Assembly: GCA_017304945.1 (NCBI GenBank)
Contig: JAFKLG010000092.1
Location: 1-46,191, forward strand
Direction: 5' to 3'
Source: Rhodospirillales bacterium
GTDB taxonomy: Bacteria; Pseudomonadota; Alphaproteobacteria; Acetobacterales; Acetobacteraceae
DNA: 46,191 bases
This document shows positions 9,495-16,679 of this stretch, in pieces (the stretch's first letter is position 1; the number at the start of each line of letters is the position of its first letter). The position numbers and the translations under genes are program-made. The notes under the pieces were generated by a model that worked only from the letters and a program-made list of their open reading frames with translations, was not told the DNA's origin and did not search any database.

Positions 9495-10232
9495 ATGCAG
9501 GACTTGGGACGACGGGGTTTCGGGCTGGTGCTGCTGGGAGGGCTGGCGGCGTGCAGCAAGCCGTCAGTGCAGGCCACCGAGGCCTATATGGGCGCTCGGC
9601 TGCCGCGGCCGGACCGTGTGCTGGTCGAAGCCTTCGCCGTCACGCCAGAGGAGGTGAAGCTCGACCAGGGGGTTGCCGCCCGCGTGCAGCGCGCCAGCAG
9701 CGACGTGCCGCTGTCGACCCAGCAGATGCAGGTGGCACGGCAGGCCCAGTCGGATATGGCCGATGCCATGGTGGCCAAGCTGATCGATTACGGCCTGCCC
9801 TCCGCCCGGGTCTGGGGCGAGCAGTTGCCGCCCAGCGGGCGCTATCTCGTGGTGCAGGGGCAGATCGTGTCGGTGGACCAGGGCAACCGCACCCGGCGCA
9901 CGCTGGTGGGGTTCGGCGCCGGCAAGAGCGAGATCAGCGCCGACATGCAGCTCTACATGGCGGAGGGACGGGAGCGTCCCCGCTTCCTCACCGCCTATAA
10001 CGGGAGCGATGGCAGTGGCCGCGCGCCCGGCATGGCCGAGACCATGGGCGTGGGCGGCGCCGCCGGCAACTTGCTCGCCTCCACCGCGATCGGCTCCGCC
10101 CTGCATCTCGGCACCGAGAGCCGGCGGGCCAACACCCAGTCCGAGGCGCAGCGGTTGGGCCAGGCGCTCGCCAAGCAGGTTGCGCAGTTCGCGGTTTCGC
10201 AAGGCTGGCTGCCGCCCAACGCAGTGTCCTGA
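9495..10232 (+). CDS. DUF4410-like lipoprotein
   Basis: A 245-residue lipoprotein with a weak lipobox (GGLAAC, Cys near residue 17). The mature region resembles the DUF4410 family: an opening with RVLVEAFAV, a middle G-R-Y-L-V-V-Q-G-Q-I-V strand, and a GFGAGKSE segment followed by a small-residue-rich GG-AAGN stretch. The family has no well-defined function. The gap after pqiC is 29 bases, so it may be co-transcribed with the pqi set. It is the last + strand gene before a convergent junction. Confidence 0.78.
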   Translation: MQDLGRRGFGLVLLGGLAACSKPSVQATEAYMGARLPRPDRVLVEAFAVTPEEVKLDQGVAARVQRASSDVPLSTQQMQVARQAQSDMADAMVAKLIDYGLPSARVWGEQLPPSGRYLVVQGQIVSVDQGNRTRRTLVGFGAGKSEISADMQLYMAEGRERPRFLTAYNGSDGSGRAPGMAETMGVGGAAGNLLASTAIGSALHLGTESRRANTQSEAQRLGQALAKQVAQFAVSQGWLPPNAVS

Positions 10233-10267
10233 CGCACACCCGCCCCGCGTCGTGGTCCCGAGGGCGT

Positions 10268-10304
10268 GCCCGCCGCCGGATTCACAGGGACACGCGCGGC
10301 GGGC
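10268..10304. terminator. Possible bidirectional terminator hairpin
   Basis: GCCCGCCG (10268-10275) pairs perfectly with CGGCGGGC (10297-10304) across a 21-base loop. It lies between two convergent stops (10232 and 10314). No U-tract follows on either strand, so it could equally be a folded 3' end. Confidence 0.35.
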
Positions 10305-10313
10305 CGGACGGGA

Positions 10314-11402
10314 TCAGGCGGCGCGGCTGCGCATCGGGTGGCGGTCGAGCCGGATGCCGTGCAGCTCGTAGCGGCGGGCGAGTTCGGCCGCACGGTCGGT
10401 GATCAGGTCGGCGAACCACTCGTCGTAGCTCGTCCGCGCCCCCATGCCCGGTCCCTCGCTTTGCAGCGACTGGGCGGCGGCATGAGCGGCGCGCGCGCCG
10501 CTCGCCAGCGCGTCGGACAGGCCGCTGCCGCCGGCCGGATCGACGCGGCCGCCCGCATCGCCGGCAATCAACCAGCCATCGCCGGCGACCGGCTGGGTCA
10601 ACTGCCAGCCGGTCGCCGCCTTGCTGGCGGCAATCGTCTCGGGAAGCGACGCGAGCACCGAGGGCGCGACAGGCTGCTGACCGTCGGTGCACAGCGCCGT
10701 CCACGAGATCAGCCCGTCATGCGCGATCATCAGCGCCCAGCCATTCGGCTCCGGGACGAACCGCATGCCGTCCACACCGAGACTGGCCACTTCGCCGCGC
10801 ACCTGCCCGCGCGCCACGATCATGGGATCCGACAGCGCGATGCGGCGCAGCCCCAGGGAGCGGCGGAGCCACGCGGCGTTGCCGGTGGCGTCGATCAGCA
10901 TCCGACTGCGCACCGCGCCGCGGACGGTGAGCACGCCGCCGATCCGGCCCTGCTCCTGGATCGGCACCTCGGGCATCTCGTGCCGAAGCTGGGCCCCGCT
11001 GCGCACGGCGGCGCGCAGCAGCAGCAGATCGAGATGCACGCGATCCACGTGCCATCCGGCCAGGGTCGCCCCGCCGGCGGTGCTGAACCGGCCTTCCCGG
11101 CAGAGACCGCGGGTGCGCAGGCCGATCCGCGCCAGGGTGTCGGCGAACCCGGCCGGGACCATCTCGGCCGGAACGGCCGTGGCGGCCCGCCGTGGCGCCA
11201 TCATGATCGTGCTCAGGCCGAGGCGGGTGGCCACCAGGGCGGCTGCGCTGGCGGCCGGACCGCGGCCGAGGATCAGGAGGTCGCAGGGTTCGGTGGCGTC
11301 CGCGGCCGTGGAGATCGGCCGGGACGAGACGTCAGGACGGATCGAGGCGATCTGGGTCAGCCGAGTCCTCGGCGTGCCGGATCCATCGCGCGGTTCGGTC
11401 AT
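10314..11402 (-). CDS. FAD-dependent oxidoreductase (halogenase/geranylgeranyl-reductase-like fold)
   Basis: A ~362-residue flavoprotein with an N-terminal Rossmann motif G-R-G-P-A-A-S inside DLLILGRGPAASAAAL, a central RSRMLIDATGNAAWLRR segment, and the late FAD-binding motif GDAGGRVDPAGGSGL. This layout is that of the p-hydroxybenzoate-hydroxylase superfamily, including halogenases and the LodB/GoxB maturation enzymes. The substrate is not visible, and no lodA-like partner is nearby. I place the start at 11402, about 9 bases after AGGGGG; an ATG three codons upstream (11411) abuts that ribosome site and is less likely. It lies downstream of otsA on the same strand but 338 bases away, so it is probably a separate unit. 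Confidence 0.78.
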   Translation of the reverse strand: MTEPRDGSGTPRTRLTQIASIRPDVSSRPISTAADATEPCDLLILGRGPAASAAALVATRLGLSTIMMAPRRAATAVPAEMVPAGFADTLARIGLRTRGLCREGRFSTAGGATLAGWHVDRVHLDLLLLRAAVRSGAQLRHEMPEVPIQEQGRIGGVLTVRGAVRSRMLIDATGNAAWLRRSLGLRRIALSDPMIVARGQVRGEVASLGVDGMRFVPEPNGWALMIAHDGLISWTALCTDGQQPVAPSVLASLPETIAASKAATGWQLTQPVAGDGWLIAGDAGGRVDPAGGSGLSDALASGARAAHAAAQSLQSEGPGMGARTSYDEWFADLITDRAAELARRYELHGIRLDRHPMRSRAA

Positions 11403-11740
11403 TCCCTGCATCCCCCTTCATGGGGCCATCGGACGTGCCTCTGGCCGGATCTTCCCGCTCGGATCGGCACTGAGGCAGATCCGAGCGGCGGGGGGATTCA
11501 AAGCAGGGGGTACGTCATCCCAGCCGCGAAGGAACCGTCAAAATCCGGCGGCCGTTCTGCATTGCAGCATGAAATCCGACGTCAAACATGACCTGCCGGC
11601 GTTTTGACGACCGCTCGAGGGGGGCAACGGCCGGCACGGCGGCGCGCGGAGGCCCGGGCCGCGGCCTTCCCGGCACCCTCCAGCCAGGTGTTCTCGCGCG
11701 TGATGACGGCTCCGGCGACTGCGCTCCCGCCAAGGGCGGG
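11403..11740. other. Intergenic region with 10-bp inverted repeat and several TTGAC-type hexamers
   Basis: No convincing gene is present. CCGCTCGGAT at 11455-11464 pairs perfectly with ATCCGAGCGG at 11479-11488 (14-base loop) about 50 bases upstream of the FAD oxidoreductase start. Hexamers matching TTGACG occur on the minus strand at 11541-11536 and 11585-11580 and on the plus strand at 11604-11609; none has a convincing -10 partner. A short CCCGCC/GGCGGG hairpin sits directly after the otsA stop (about 11727-11741) and may end otsA transcription. Confidence 0.4.
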
Positions 11741-13138
11741 CTAGGAGGCAGCGCGGAGCCGGCGCGGTTCGCTCCAGGGGCTGCGCTCGAGATAGGAGAG
11801 GAACACCGTGCAATACTGCTTCGCGGTGGTGTTCCAGACGGCGTCGCGCAGCGCCTGCCACCGCTGCTGCCGCTCCTCGAGCCCCATGGTCAGGCCGCGA
11901 TGGATGGCCGCCGCCACCTCCTCGGCATCGAACGGATTGACGATCAGCGCGTCCGTCATCTGGTCGGCGGCGCCAGCGAAGCGGGACAGGATCAGCACGC
12001 CCGGATCCTCGGGATCCTGCGCCGCGACGTATTCCTTGGCGACCAGGTTCATCCCGTCCCGCAAGGGCGTCACGATGGCGAGCCGCGCGATCCGGAAGAA
12101 CCCGGCCAGGGTGGTGCGGCGAACCGCCCGTGTCATGTAGCGCAGCGGCACCCAGTCGAATTCGGAGTACCGTCCGTTGGTGTCGCCCACGATCCGGTCG
12201 AGTTCGCGACGCAGCCGCTGGTAGTCGCCCTGTTCCTCCCGGGAGCGGGCCGCGATCTGCAGGAAGCTGACCCTGCGGCGGTGTTCGGGATAGTGGGCGA
12301 AGAGGCGACCGATCGCCTCGAACCGGCTGAGCAGGCCTTTGGAGTAGTCGAGCCGGTCGACGCCGATCCCCAGCGCACGGCCCGCCAGGCTTTCGCGGAG
12401 CTGGCGCGCCTCGATGCTGTGCGCCGCCTGTTCCGCACAACTGCGGAATCCGTCGGCGTCGATGCCGATCGGGTCGACCACGGCCTGGGCCGGCCGGCCT
12501 TGCCACAGGAACCGGCCATCGGCATCCGGACGAACCCCCAGCATTTCCCGCACGCAGTCGAGGAAGGCCTGCTGGTAGCCGGCCGTATGGAACCCGGTCA
12601 CGTCATAGGCGCAGAGCGACTCCAGCAGTTCGTTCGCGCGGGGCAGGGCCTGCATGATGGCCGGCGGTACGAAGGGCGTGTGCAGGAAGAAGCCGATGCG
12701 GTTGCTGACGCCGAGGGCGCGCAGTTCCTCGGCGAGCGGGATCAGGTGGTAGTCGTGCACCCAGATCAGGTCGTCCGGCCGCAGCAGGGGCGCGAGCGTG
12801 GCGGCGAAACGGCGGTTCACGGCCCGGTAGGCCGCGTAGTCCTCGCTGCGGAAGGTCATCAGGCCGAGCCGGAAGTGGAGCAGGGGCCAGAGGACGCCAT
12901 TGGCGAAGTGGACGTAGAAGCCGCGATGCTCCGCCTCGCTCAGGTCGATGGTCGCGTAGCTGACGCCGTCCCCCTGCTGGAGCGAGGCCTCCTGCGCGTT
13001 GCCGCGCTTGCCGCTCCAGCCGAACCACAGCGAACCCGGGCGCAGCGCATCGGCGAGGGCGACCGCCAGGCCTCCCGCGCGCGGTCCGCGTTCGGACGGC
13101 AACGGGACACGGTTTGAGACGACCACCAATCGCGGCAT
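11741..13138 (-). CDS. otsA: Trehalose-6-phosphate synthase (OtsA, GT20)
   Basis: A 465-residue GT20 enzyme that joins UDP-glucose and glucose-6-phosphate to form trehalose-6-phosphate. Diagnostic motifs are VVVSNRVPLPS at the N-terminus, GVLWPLLHFR, WVHDYHLIPLAEELR, GVDRLDYSKGL and PLRDGMNLVAKEYVA. The frame is open further upstream to 13207, but the ATG at 13138 has a strong GAGGAGG six bases before it and begins at the family's conserved first strand, so I chose it. No otsB phosphatase gene is in the window, so the second step must be encoded elsewhere. The gene is divergent from a glycosyltransferase gene; a role in osmotic or desiccation protection is the usual one. Confidence 0.96.
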   Translation of the reverse strand: MPRLVVVSNRVPLPSERGPRAGGLAVALADALRPGSLWFGWSGKRGNAQEASLQQGDGVSYATIDLSEAEHRGFYVHFANGVLWPLLHFRLGLMTFRSEDYAAYRAVNRRFAATLAPLLRPDDLIWVHDYHLIPLAEELRALGVSNRIGFFLHTPFVPPAIMQALPRANELLESLCAYDVTGFHTAGYQQAFLDCVREMLGVRPDADGRFLWQGRPAQAVVDPIGIDADGFRSCAEQAAHSIEARQLRESLAGRALGIGVDRLDYSKGLLSRFEAIGRLFAHYPEHRRRVSFLQIAARSREEQGDYQRLRRELDRIVGDTNGRYSEFDWVPLRYMTRAVRRTTLAGFFRIARLAIVTPLRDGMNLVAKEYVAAQDPEDPGVLILSRFAGAADQMTDALIVNPFDAEEVAAAIHRGLTMGLEERQQRWQALRDAVWNTTAKQYCTVFLSYLERSPWSEPRRLRAAS

Positions 13139-13212
13139 AGAGTACCTCCTCGTCGCGCCCGGCCTGCGCAGGACAGACGAGGCGGCAGCGGATGTTGGAA
13201 CGCGCAACGGAA

Positions 13213-13239
13213 AGCGTAGGTTCGATCCGGTCTAGTCAA
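13213..13239 (-). promoter_or_regulatory. Candidate otsA promoter
   Basis: On the minus strand TTGACT (13239-13234) is followed after 15 bases by TACGCT (13218-13213), 75 bases upstream of the otsA start. The spacer is short, so this is a weak candidate. The 205-base gap between otsA and the divergent glycosyltransferase must hold promoters for both; AT-richer patches at 13254-13262 and 13287-13294 are the other notable elements. Confidence 0.3.
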
Positions 13240-13343
13240 CTGCCTGTGACGTAGCATTTTTGCCCGAATGCCGTCATATCGCGCCGCAAAAAAACCAGAT
13301 CCGCCCGCCAGTAAAGGGTGCAGACGTCGGGGAGCTACCGAAC

Positions 13344-14396
13344 ATGCGTATTGCCCAGATCGCCCCACTCACCGAGGCGGTGCCGCCGAAGCTCTATGGC
13401 GGAACGGAACGGGTCGTATCTTTCTTGACCGAGGAGCTGGTGGACATGGGTCACGACGTGACCTTGTTCGCGAGCGCCGATTCCGAGACCCGCGCCCAGC
13501 TCGCGCCGCAATGGCCCTCCGCGCTCCGCTTCGATCCTGGGCTGCGCGATGCGTATGCGCCAGTGATGCGGATGATCGAGGAGGTCTCCCGCCGCGCGGA
13601 CGAATTCGACGTGCTGCACTGCCATCTCGATTACTGGACGTTCTCCCTGTTCAGCCGGCTGCATACGCCATTCGTGACCACGCTGCACGGCCGGCTGGAC
13701 CTGCCTGAACTCGGCCCGGTGTACGACGCGTTCCCGCATGTGCCGCTGGTATCGATCTCGAACGCGCAGCGCGCCCCGCTGCCGCAGGGGAACTTCATCG
13801 CGACGGTGCAGCACGGCCTGCCGCAGGACCTGCTGCAGCCCCGGGCGGTACGGCAGGAGTACCTGGCGTTCCTCGGCCGCATCTGCCCGGAAAAGCGGCC
13901 CGATCGCGCGATCCGCATCGCCCGCGACGCGGGGCTCAAGCTGAAGATCGCGGCCAAGGTGGACCGGGTCGACCAGGCGTACTGGGAGGAGGAGATCCGC
14001 CCGTTGGTGGACGGTCGCCAGATCGAGATGATCGGGGAGATCGGCGATCACGAGAAAGCCGAGTTCCTCAGTGGCGCGCACGCGCTGCTGCTGCCGATCG
14101 ACTGGCCGGAGCCGTTCGGGCTGGTGATGATCGAGGCGATGGCGTGCGGCACGCCGGTGGTGGCCTTCCCGGCCGGATCCGTGCCCGAAATCGTGGAGCA
14201 CGGCCGCACCGGCTTCATCGTCCGCAACGAGACCGAGGCGGTGGCCGCGCTGGGCCGGCTCGACACGCTGTCGCGGACCGCGATCCGCGGGCGGTTCGAG
14301 GAGCGCTTCACCTCCCGCCGCATGGCGGAAGACTACCTGGCGGTATACCGCCGCCTCGCCATCCGCCAGCGTCCGGCGCTGCGGGTCGTGACCTGA
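13344..14396 (+). CDS. Glycosyltransferase family 4
   Basis: A 350-residue GT-B glycosyltransferase. It starts MRIAQIAPLTEAVPPKLYGG, where the GG turn (GGTERVV) is the usual N-terminal nucleotide-sugar loop, and the C-terminal domain has the EX7E-type motif PEPFGLVMIEAMACGTPVV. GRICPEKRPDRAI marks the start of the second Rossmann domain. The ATG at 13344 is chosen because GGGGAG lies about 9 bases upstream and the conserved N-terminus begins there. It is divergent from otsA with a 205-base gap. Acceptor and sugar are unknown; co-regulation with trehalose synthesis or envelope sugar assembly is inference. Confidence 0.88.
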   Translation: MRIAQIAPLTEAVPPKLYGGTERVVSFLTEELVDMGHDVTLFASADSETRAQLAPQWPSALRFDPGLRDAYAPVMRMIEEVSRRADEFDVLHCHLDYWTFSLFSRLHTPFVTTLHGRLDLPELGPVYDAFPHVPLVSISNAQRAPLPQGNFIATVQHGLPQDLLQPRAVRQEYLAFLGRICPEKRPDRAIRIARDAGLKLKIAAKVDRVDQAYWEEEIRPLVDGRQIEMIGEIGDHEKAEFLSGAHALLLPIDWPEPFGLVMIEAMACGTPVVAFPAGSVPEIVEHGRTGFIVRNETEAVAALGRLDTLSRTAIRGRFEERFTSRRMAEDYLAVYRRLAIRQRPALRVVT

Positions 14397-14402
14397 ACGA
14401 GC

Positions 14403-14426
14403 GGGCCGGCCGCCACAGGCCGGCCC
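14403..14426. terminator. Bidirectional terminator-like hairpin
   Basis: GGGCCGGCC (14403-14411) and GGCCGGCCC (14418-14426) form a perfect 9-bp stem with a 6-base loop. It fills the 37-base gap between the convergent stops of the glycosyltransferase (14396) and the enoyl-CoA hydratase (14434). No U-tract follows. Confidence 0.6.
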
Positions 14427-14433
14427 CCTCCAC

Positions 14434-15204
14434 TCAGCGGAACGCGGAGAAGTCGGGACGCCGCTTCTCCATGAAGGCGGCGAAGGCTTCCGCCGCCTCG
14501 GGCGAGCGCAGGCGCTCGCGGAACAGGCCCAACTCCTCCGCGATGCGTCCCGGCACGTCGGTCTTGCCGTTCTTGATCAGCGCCTTGGTCAGCCGCACCG
14601 ACTGGGGCGGCAGGGCGGCCAACCGGCCGGCAAGGGCGCGGGCGGTGTCCATCAGCGCGCCATCCTCCACGACCTCGTTCACGAACCCCCAGTCCCGCGC
14701 GGTCTCGGCATCGATCGGCTCGCCCAGCAGCAGCATGGCGCTGGCGCGCTGGTGGCCGAACAGGCGGGGGAACAGCAGCGAGCTCGCCGCCTCCGGCACC
14801 AGCCCCAGGCTGGTGAACGGCATGACGAACCGTGCCGACCGCGCCGCGACCACGAGGTCGCAATGCGCCAGCATGGTCGTGCCGACGCCGATTGCGGGCC
14901 CGTTGACCGCCCCGATCAGCGGCTTCGCCAGGGAGGACAGCGCGGTGAGGAACGGGGATCCGTCACGCTGGTCGTTGCCGGCGGCGCGCTGCTGGAAGTC
15001 GCCGATATCGTTGCCGGAGGTGAAGTAGTTTCCGGTGCCGGTGAGCAGGACGACGCGGACGGCCGGATCACGGTCGGCGTCCTCGAGAGCCGCGACCACC
15101 CGCGCATACATCGCGCGGCTGAGCGCGTTGCGCTTCTCGGGGCGGTCGAAGCGGATCTCGAGCGTGCCGTCCTCCCGCGTGACGGCGACGTTGTCCTGGC
15201 TCAT
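14434..15204 (-). CDS. Enoyl-CoA hydratase/isomerase family protein
   Basis: A 256-residue crotonase-fold enzyme. The oxyanion-hole segments are visible as YFTSGNDIGDF (about residues 66-76) and GAVNGPAIGVGTTM (near 98), and the catalytic-region segment is SLGLVPEAASS. The C-terminus (FMEKRRPDFSAFR) is typical of the family. GGAGG lies 6 bases before the ATG. The holin-endolysin gene ends only 28 bases upstream on the same strand, so some read-through is possible although the functions are unrelated. It may serve the acyl-CoA catabolic genes at 16680-24711; exact substrate unknown. Confidence 0.92.
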   Translation of the reverse strand: MSQDNVAVTREDGTLEIRFDRPEKRNALSRAMYARVVAALEDADRDPAVRVVLLTGTGNYFTSGNDIGDFQQRAAGNDQRDGSPFLTALSSLAKPLIGAVNGPAIGVGTTMLAHCDLVVAARSARFVMPFTSLGLVPEAASSLLFPRLFGHQRASAMLLLGEPIDAETARDWGFVNEVVEDGALMDTARALAGRLAALPPQSVRLTKALIKNGKTDVPGRIAEELGLFRERLRSPEAAEAFAAFMEKRRPDFSAFR

Positions 15205-15232
15205 CGGTTCCTCCGGTTCTTTGCTGCCGTGA

Positions 15233-16447
15233 TTACAGCATCAAACCAGCGGCCTGCTCCACCTGGCGGACGCGGTTGGTCCATCCGGTGCCGTAGGTGC
15301 TCCAGCCGGCGAGCGAGCGGTAGTAGTCGATGCGGGCGGAGGCGAGGGCGCGCACCAGTCCGGCGGTCTCGGCGCGTCGCAGCGCGGCGAGCGTGATCGG
15401 GCCGACCGACCCGTCCTCCGGCACGCCCAGCAGCCGCTGCAGCGTGCGCACGGCGGCACGCGGACCGGCATTGACGCCGAAATCGAACACCATCAGGTCG
15501 ATGCCGGCCGGCATGTCGGCACAGCGCGCCGGCAGCCAGTAGCTGGACCGATAGATCTCCACGGCCTCCTCGCGCGGCATGGCCCGCACGTCATCCTTGC
15601 TCACATCCCGGCCGCGCCATGCGCGCAGCGTCGCGAGCGTGATGCCGAAATTCGTGGCGCCGCCCGGATCGCGCGGGTCGTCCACGTAGCCGCCCTCCTG
15701 CGACAGGGTGACGGCGACGCAGCGGGCAAACGCGTCGACGCTGGGGGGCGGGGGAGGGGCGGCTGACGGCCCCGCGACCGATCGCAGCGCATCGATCGCG
15801 GTGCGCGCCTGCTCCACATGCGACTGCTGCACCGTCTGCAACGCCTGCAGCAATTGCGCGGCCTGTCCTGCCTGCGTGGTCTGCAGGCGCAGCACCGCGC
15901 CGTCCTTGTCGCGCGATCCCGACGAGGATCCGAGCCAGAAGTTCACGACGGTGGCGAAGGCGGTGCCGAGGACGCCGAGGGTGAGATTGACGACGCTGGT
16001 GGTGTTGGCATCCGCGTCGGGCAGTCCCCTGACCATGAGCAGGGTCAGGATCAGGAAGAATCCGGCGCTCACCAGGATCGACACGGTCGGTGCGGCGAGT
16101 GCGAGCGGGGAATGGGCCGCGCTCAGGCTGGCAAGCAGGCCGCGTGCCCCGGTCGTGTTCTCGATGGCCGCGCGGAACCCGGCGAGCTCGTCCTGTCGCT
16201 GCCGTTCGGCGGCATCGGTCTGCACGCGTGCCGCCTCGAGGGCGAGTTCGGCCAGCTTCTGCTGCAGCACCGCGGCGATCTGCGGATCGGCGTCGAGGGT
16301 CCTGCGGGCGGCGACCGGGTCGGTCACCCCGGTCACCTCGTGAACGGTCTGCGCGATGCGAGCGGTGATGGTGCCAGCGCGATCGCCGGCGACGAGCTTG
16401 ATCAGATCGGGCAGGAGGGTTGCGGCGAGAACGATCAACGGGGGCAT
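15233..16447 (-). CDS. Holin-endolysin fusion: 3-TM GTA-type holin domain plus GH108 muramidase
   Basis: A 404-residue protein joining two lysis functions. Residues 1-172 resemble the three-helix holin of gene-transfer-agent release: hydrophobic stretches at ~3-19, 119-139 and 151-172, ending in VNFWLGSSSGSRDKD, a hallmark of that family. A helical region (~185-225) and a proline linker (~228-236) lead to a glycoside hydrolase 108 domain with the catalytic E251 in SQEGGYVDDPRDPGG and FGIT near 268. A peptidoglycan-binding-3-like domain with VFDFGVNAGPRAAV and LLGVPEDGSVGP follows (~315-404). In Rhodobacter the holin and endolysin are separate adjacent genes. No capsid, portal or terminase gene is nearby, so this is a stand-alone lysis or wall-remodelling gene. 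Confidence 0.85.
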   Translation of the reverse strand: MPPLIVLAATLLPDLIKLVAGDRAGTITARIAQTVHEVTGVTDPVAARRTLDADPQIAAVLQQKLAELALEAARVQTDAAERQRQDELAGFRAAIENTTGARGLLASLSAAHSPLALAAPTVSILVSAGFFLILTLLMVRGLPDADANTTSVVNLTLGVLGTAFATVVNFWLGSSSGSRDKDGAVLRLQTTQAGQAAQLLQALQTVQQSHVEQARTAIDALRSVAGPSAAPPPPPSVDAFARCVAVTLSQEGGYVDDPRDPGGATNFGITLATLRAWRGRDVSKDDVRAMPREEAVEIYRSSYWLPARCADMPAGIDLMVFDFGVNAGPRAAVRTLQRLLGVPEDGSVGPITLAALRRAETAGLVRALASARIDYYRSLAGWSTYGTGWTNRVRQVEQAAGLML

Positions 16448-16454
16448 GCACAGC

Positions 16455-16485
16455 TCCGAGCAAAGGCGCTCGGAAAGTCATTATA
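16455..16485 (-). promoter_or_regulatory. TATAAT box and leader hairpin ahead of the holin-endolysin gene
   Basis: On the minus strand a perfect TATAAT (16485-16480) lies 33 bases upstream of the start. Next comes TCCGAGC (16474-16468), a 6-base loop, and GCTCGGA (16461-16455), a perfect 7-bp stem. The ribosome site CGGAG overlaps the 3' arm, so the hairpin could hide it. A TTGACG lies only 11 bases above TATAAT, which is too close for a standard -35. Confidence 0.45.
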
Positions 16486-16589
16486 ACTAACGGTCGCGTC
16501 AAGAAATTGGGATGAGTTGCGAGTGGTCGGCGTCCGAGCGTGGCGGCGTGCTACCGCGGGCGGCGTCGTGCGTCGCCGCGTCCCGTGTC

Positions 16590-16611
16590 ATGGCCGGCGC
16601 AGGCCGGCCAT
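16590..16611 (+). repeat. Solitary palindromic repeat, relative of the 45.2-kb array
   Basis: A 22-base near-perfect palindrome beginning ATGGCCGGC and ending GCCGGCCAT (9-bp stem). Its flanks (GTC before, CCAC after) match the units of the array at 45227-45697. It lies in the 232-base gap between the holin-endolysin and acyl-CoA dehydrogenase genes. Confidence 0.7.
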
Positions 16612-16679
16612 CCACGACTGTTCGACACCCAACTCACCAACCGTCAGGCCCCAGCGCCACCCGTCGCGCAACCGACCGC

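Noticed and set aside
15233..16447. Prophage or GTA cluster
   Set aside because: Only the holin-endolysin gene is present; neighbours are metabolic genes and there are no capsid, portal, tail or integrase genes.
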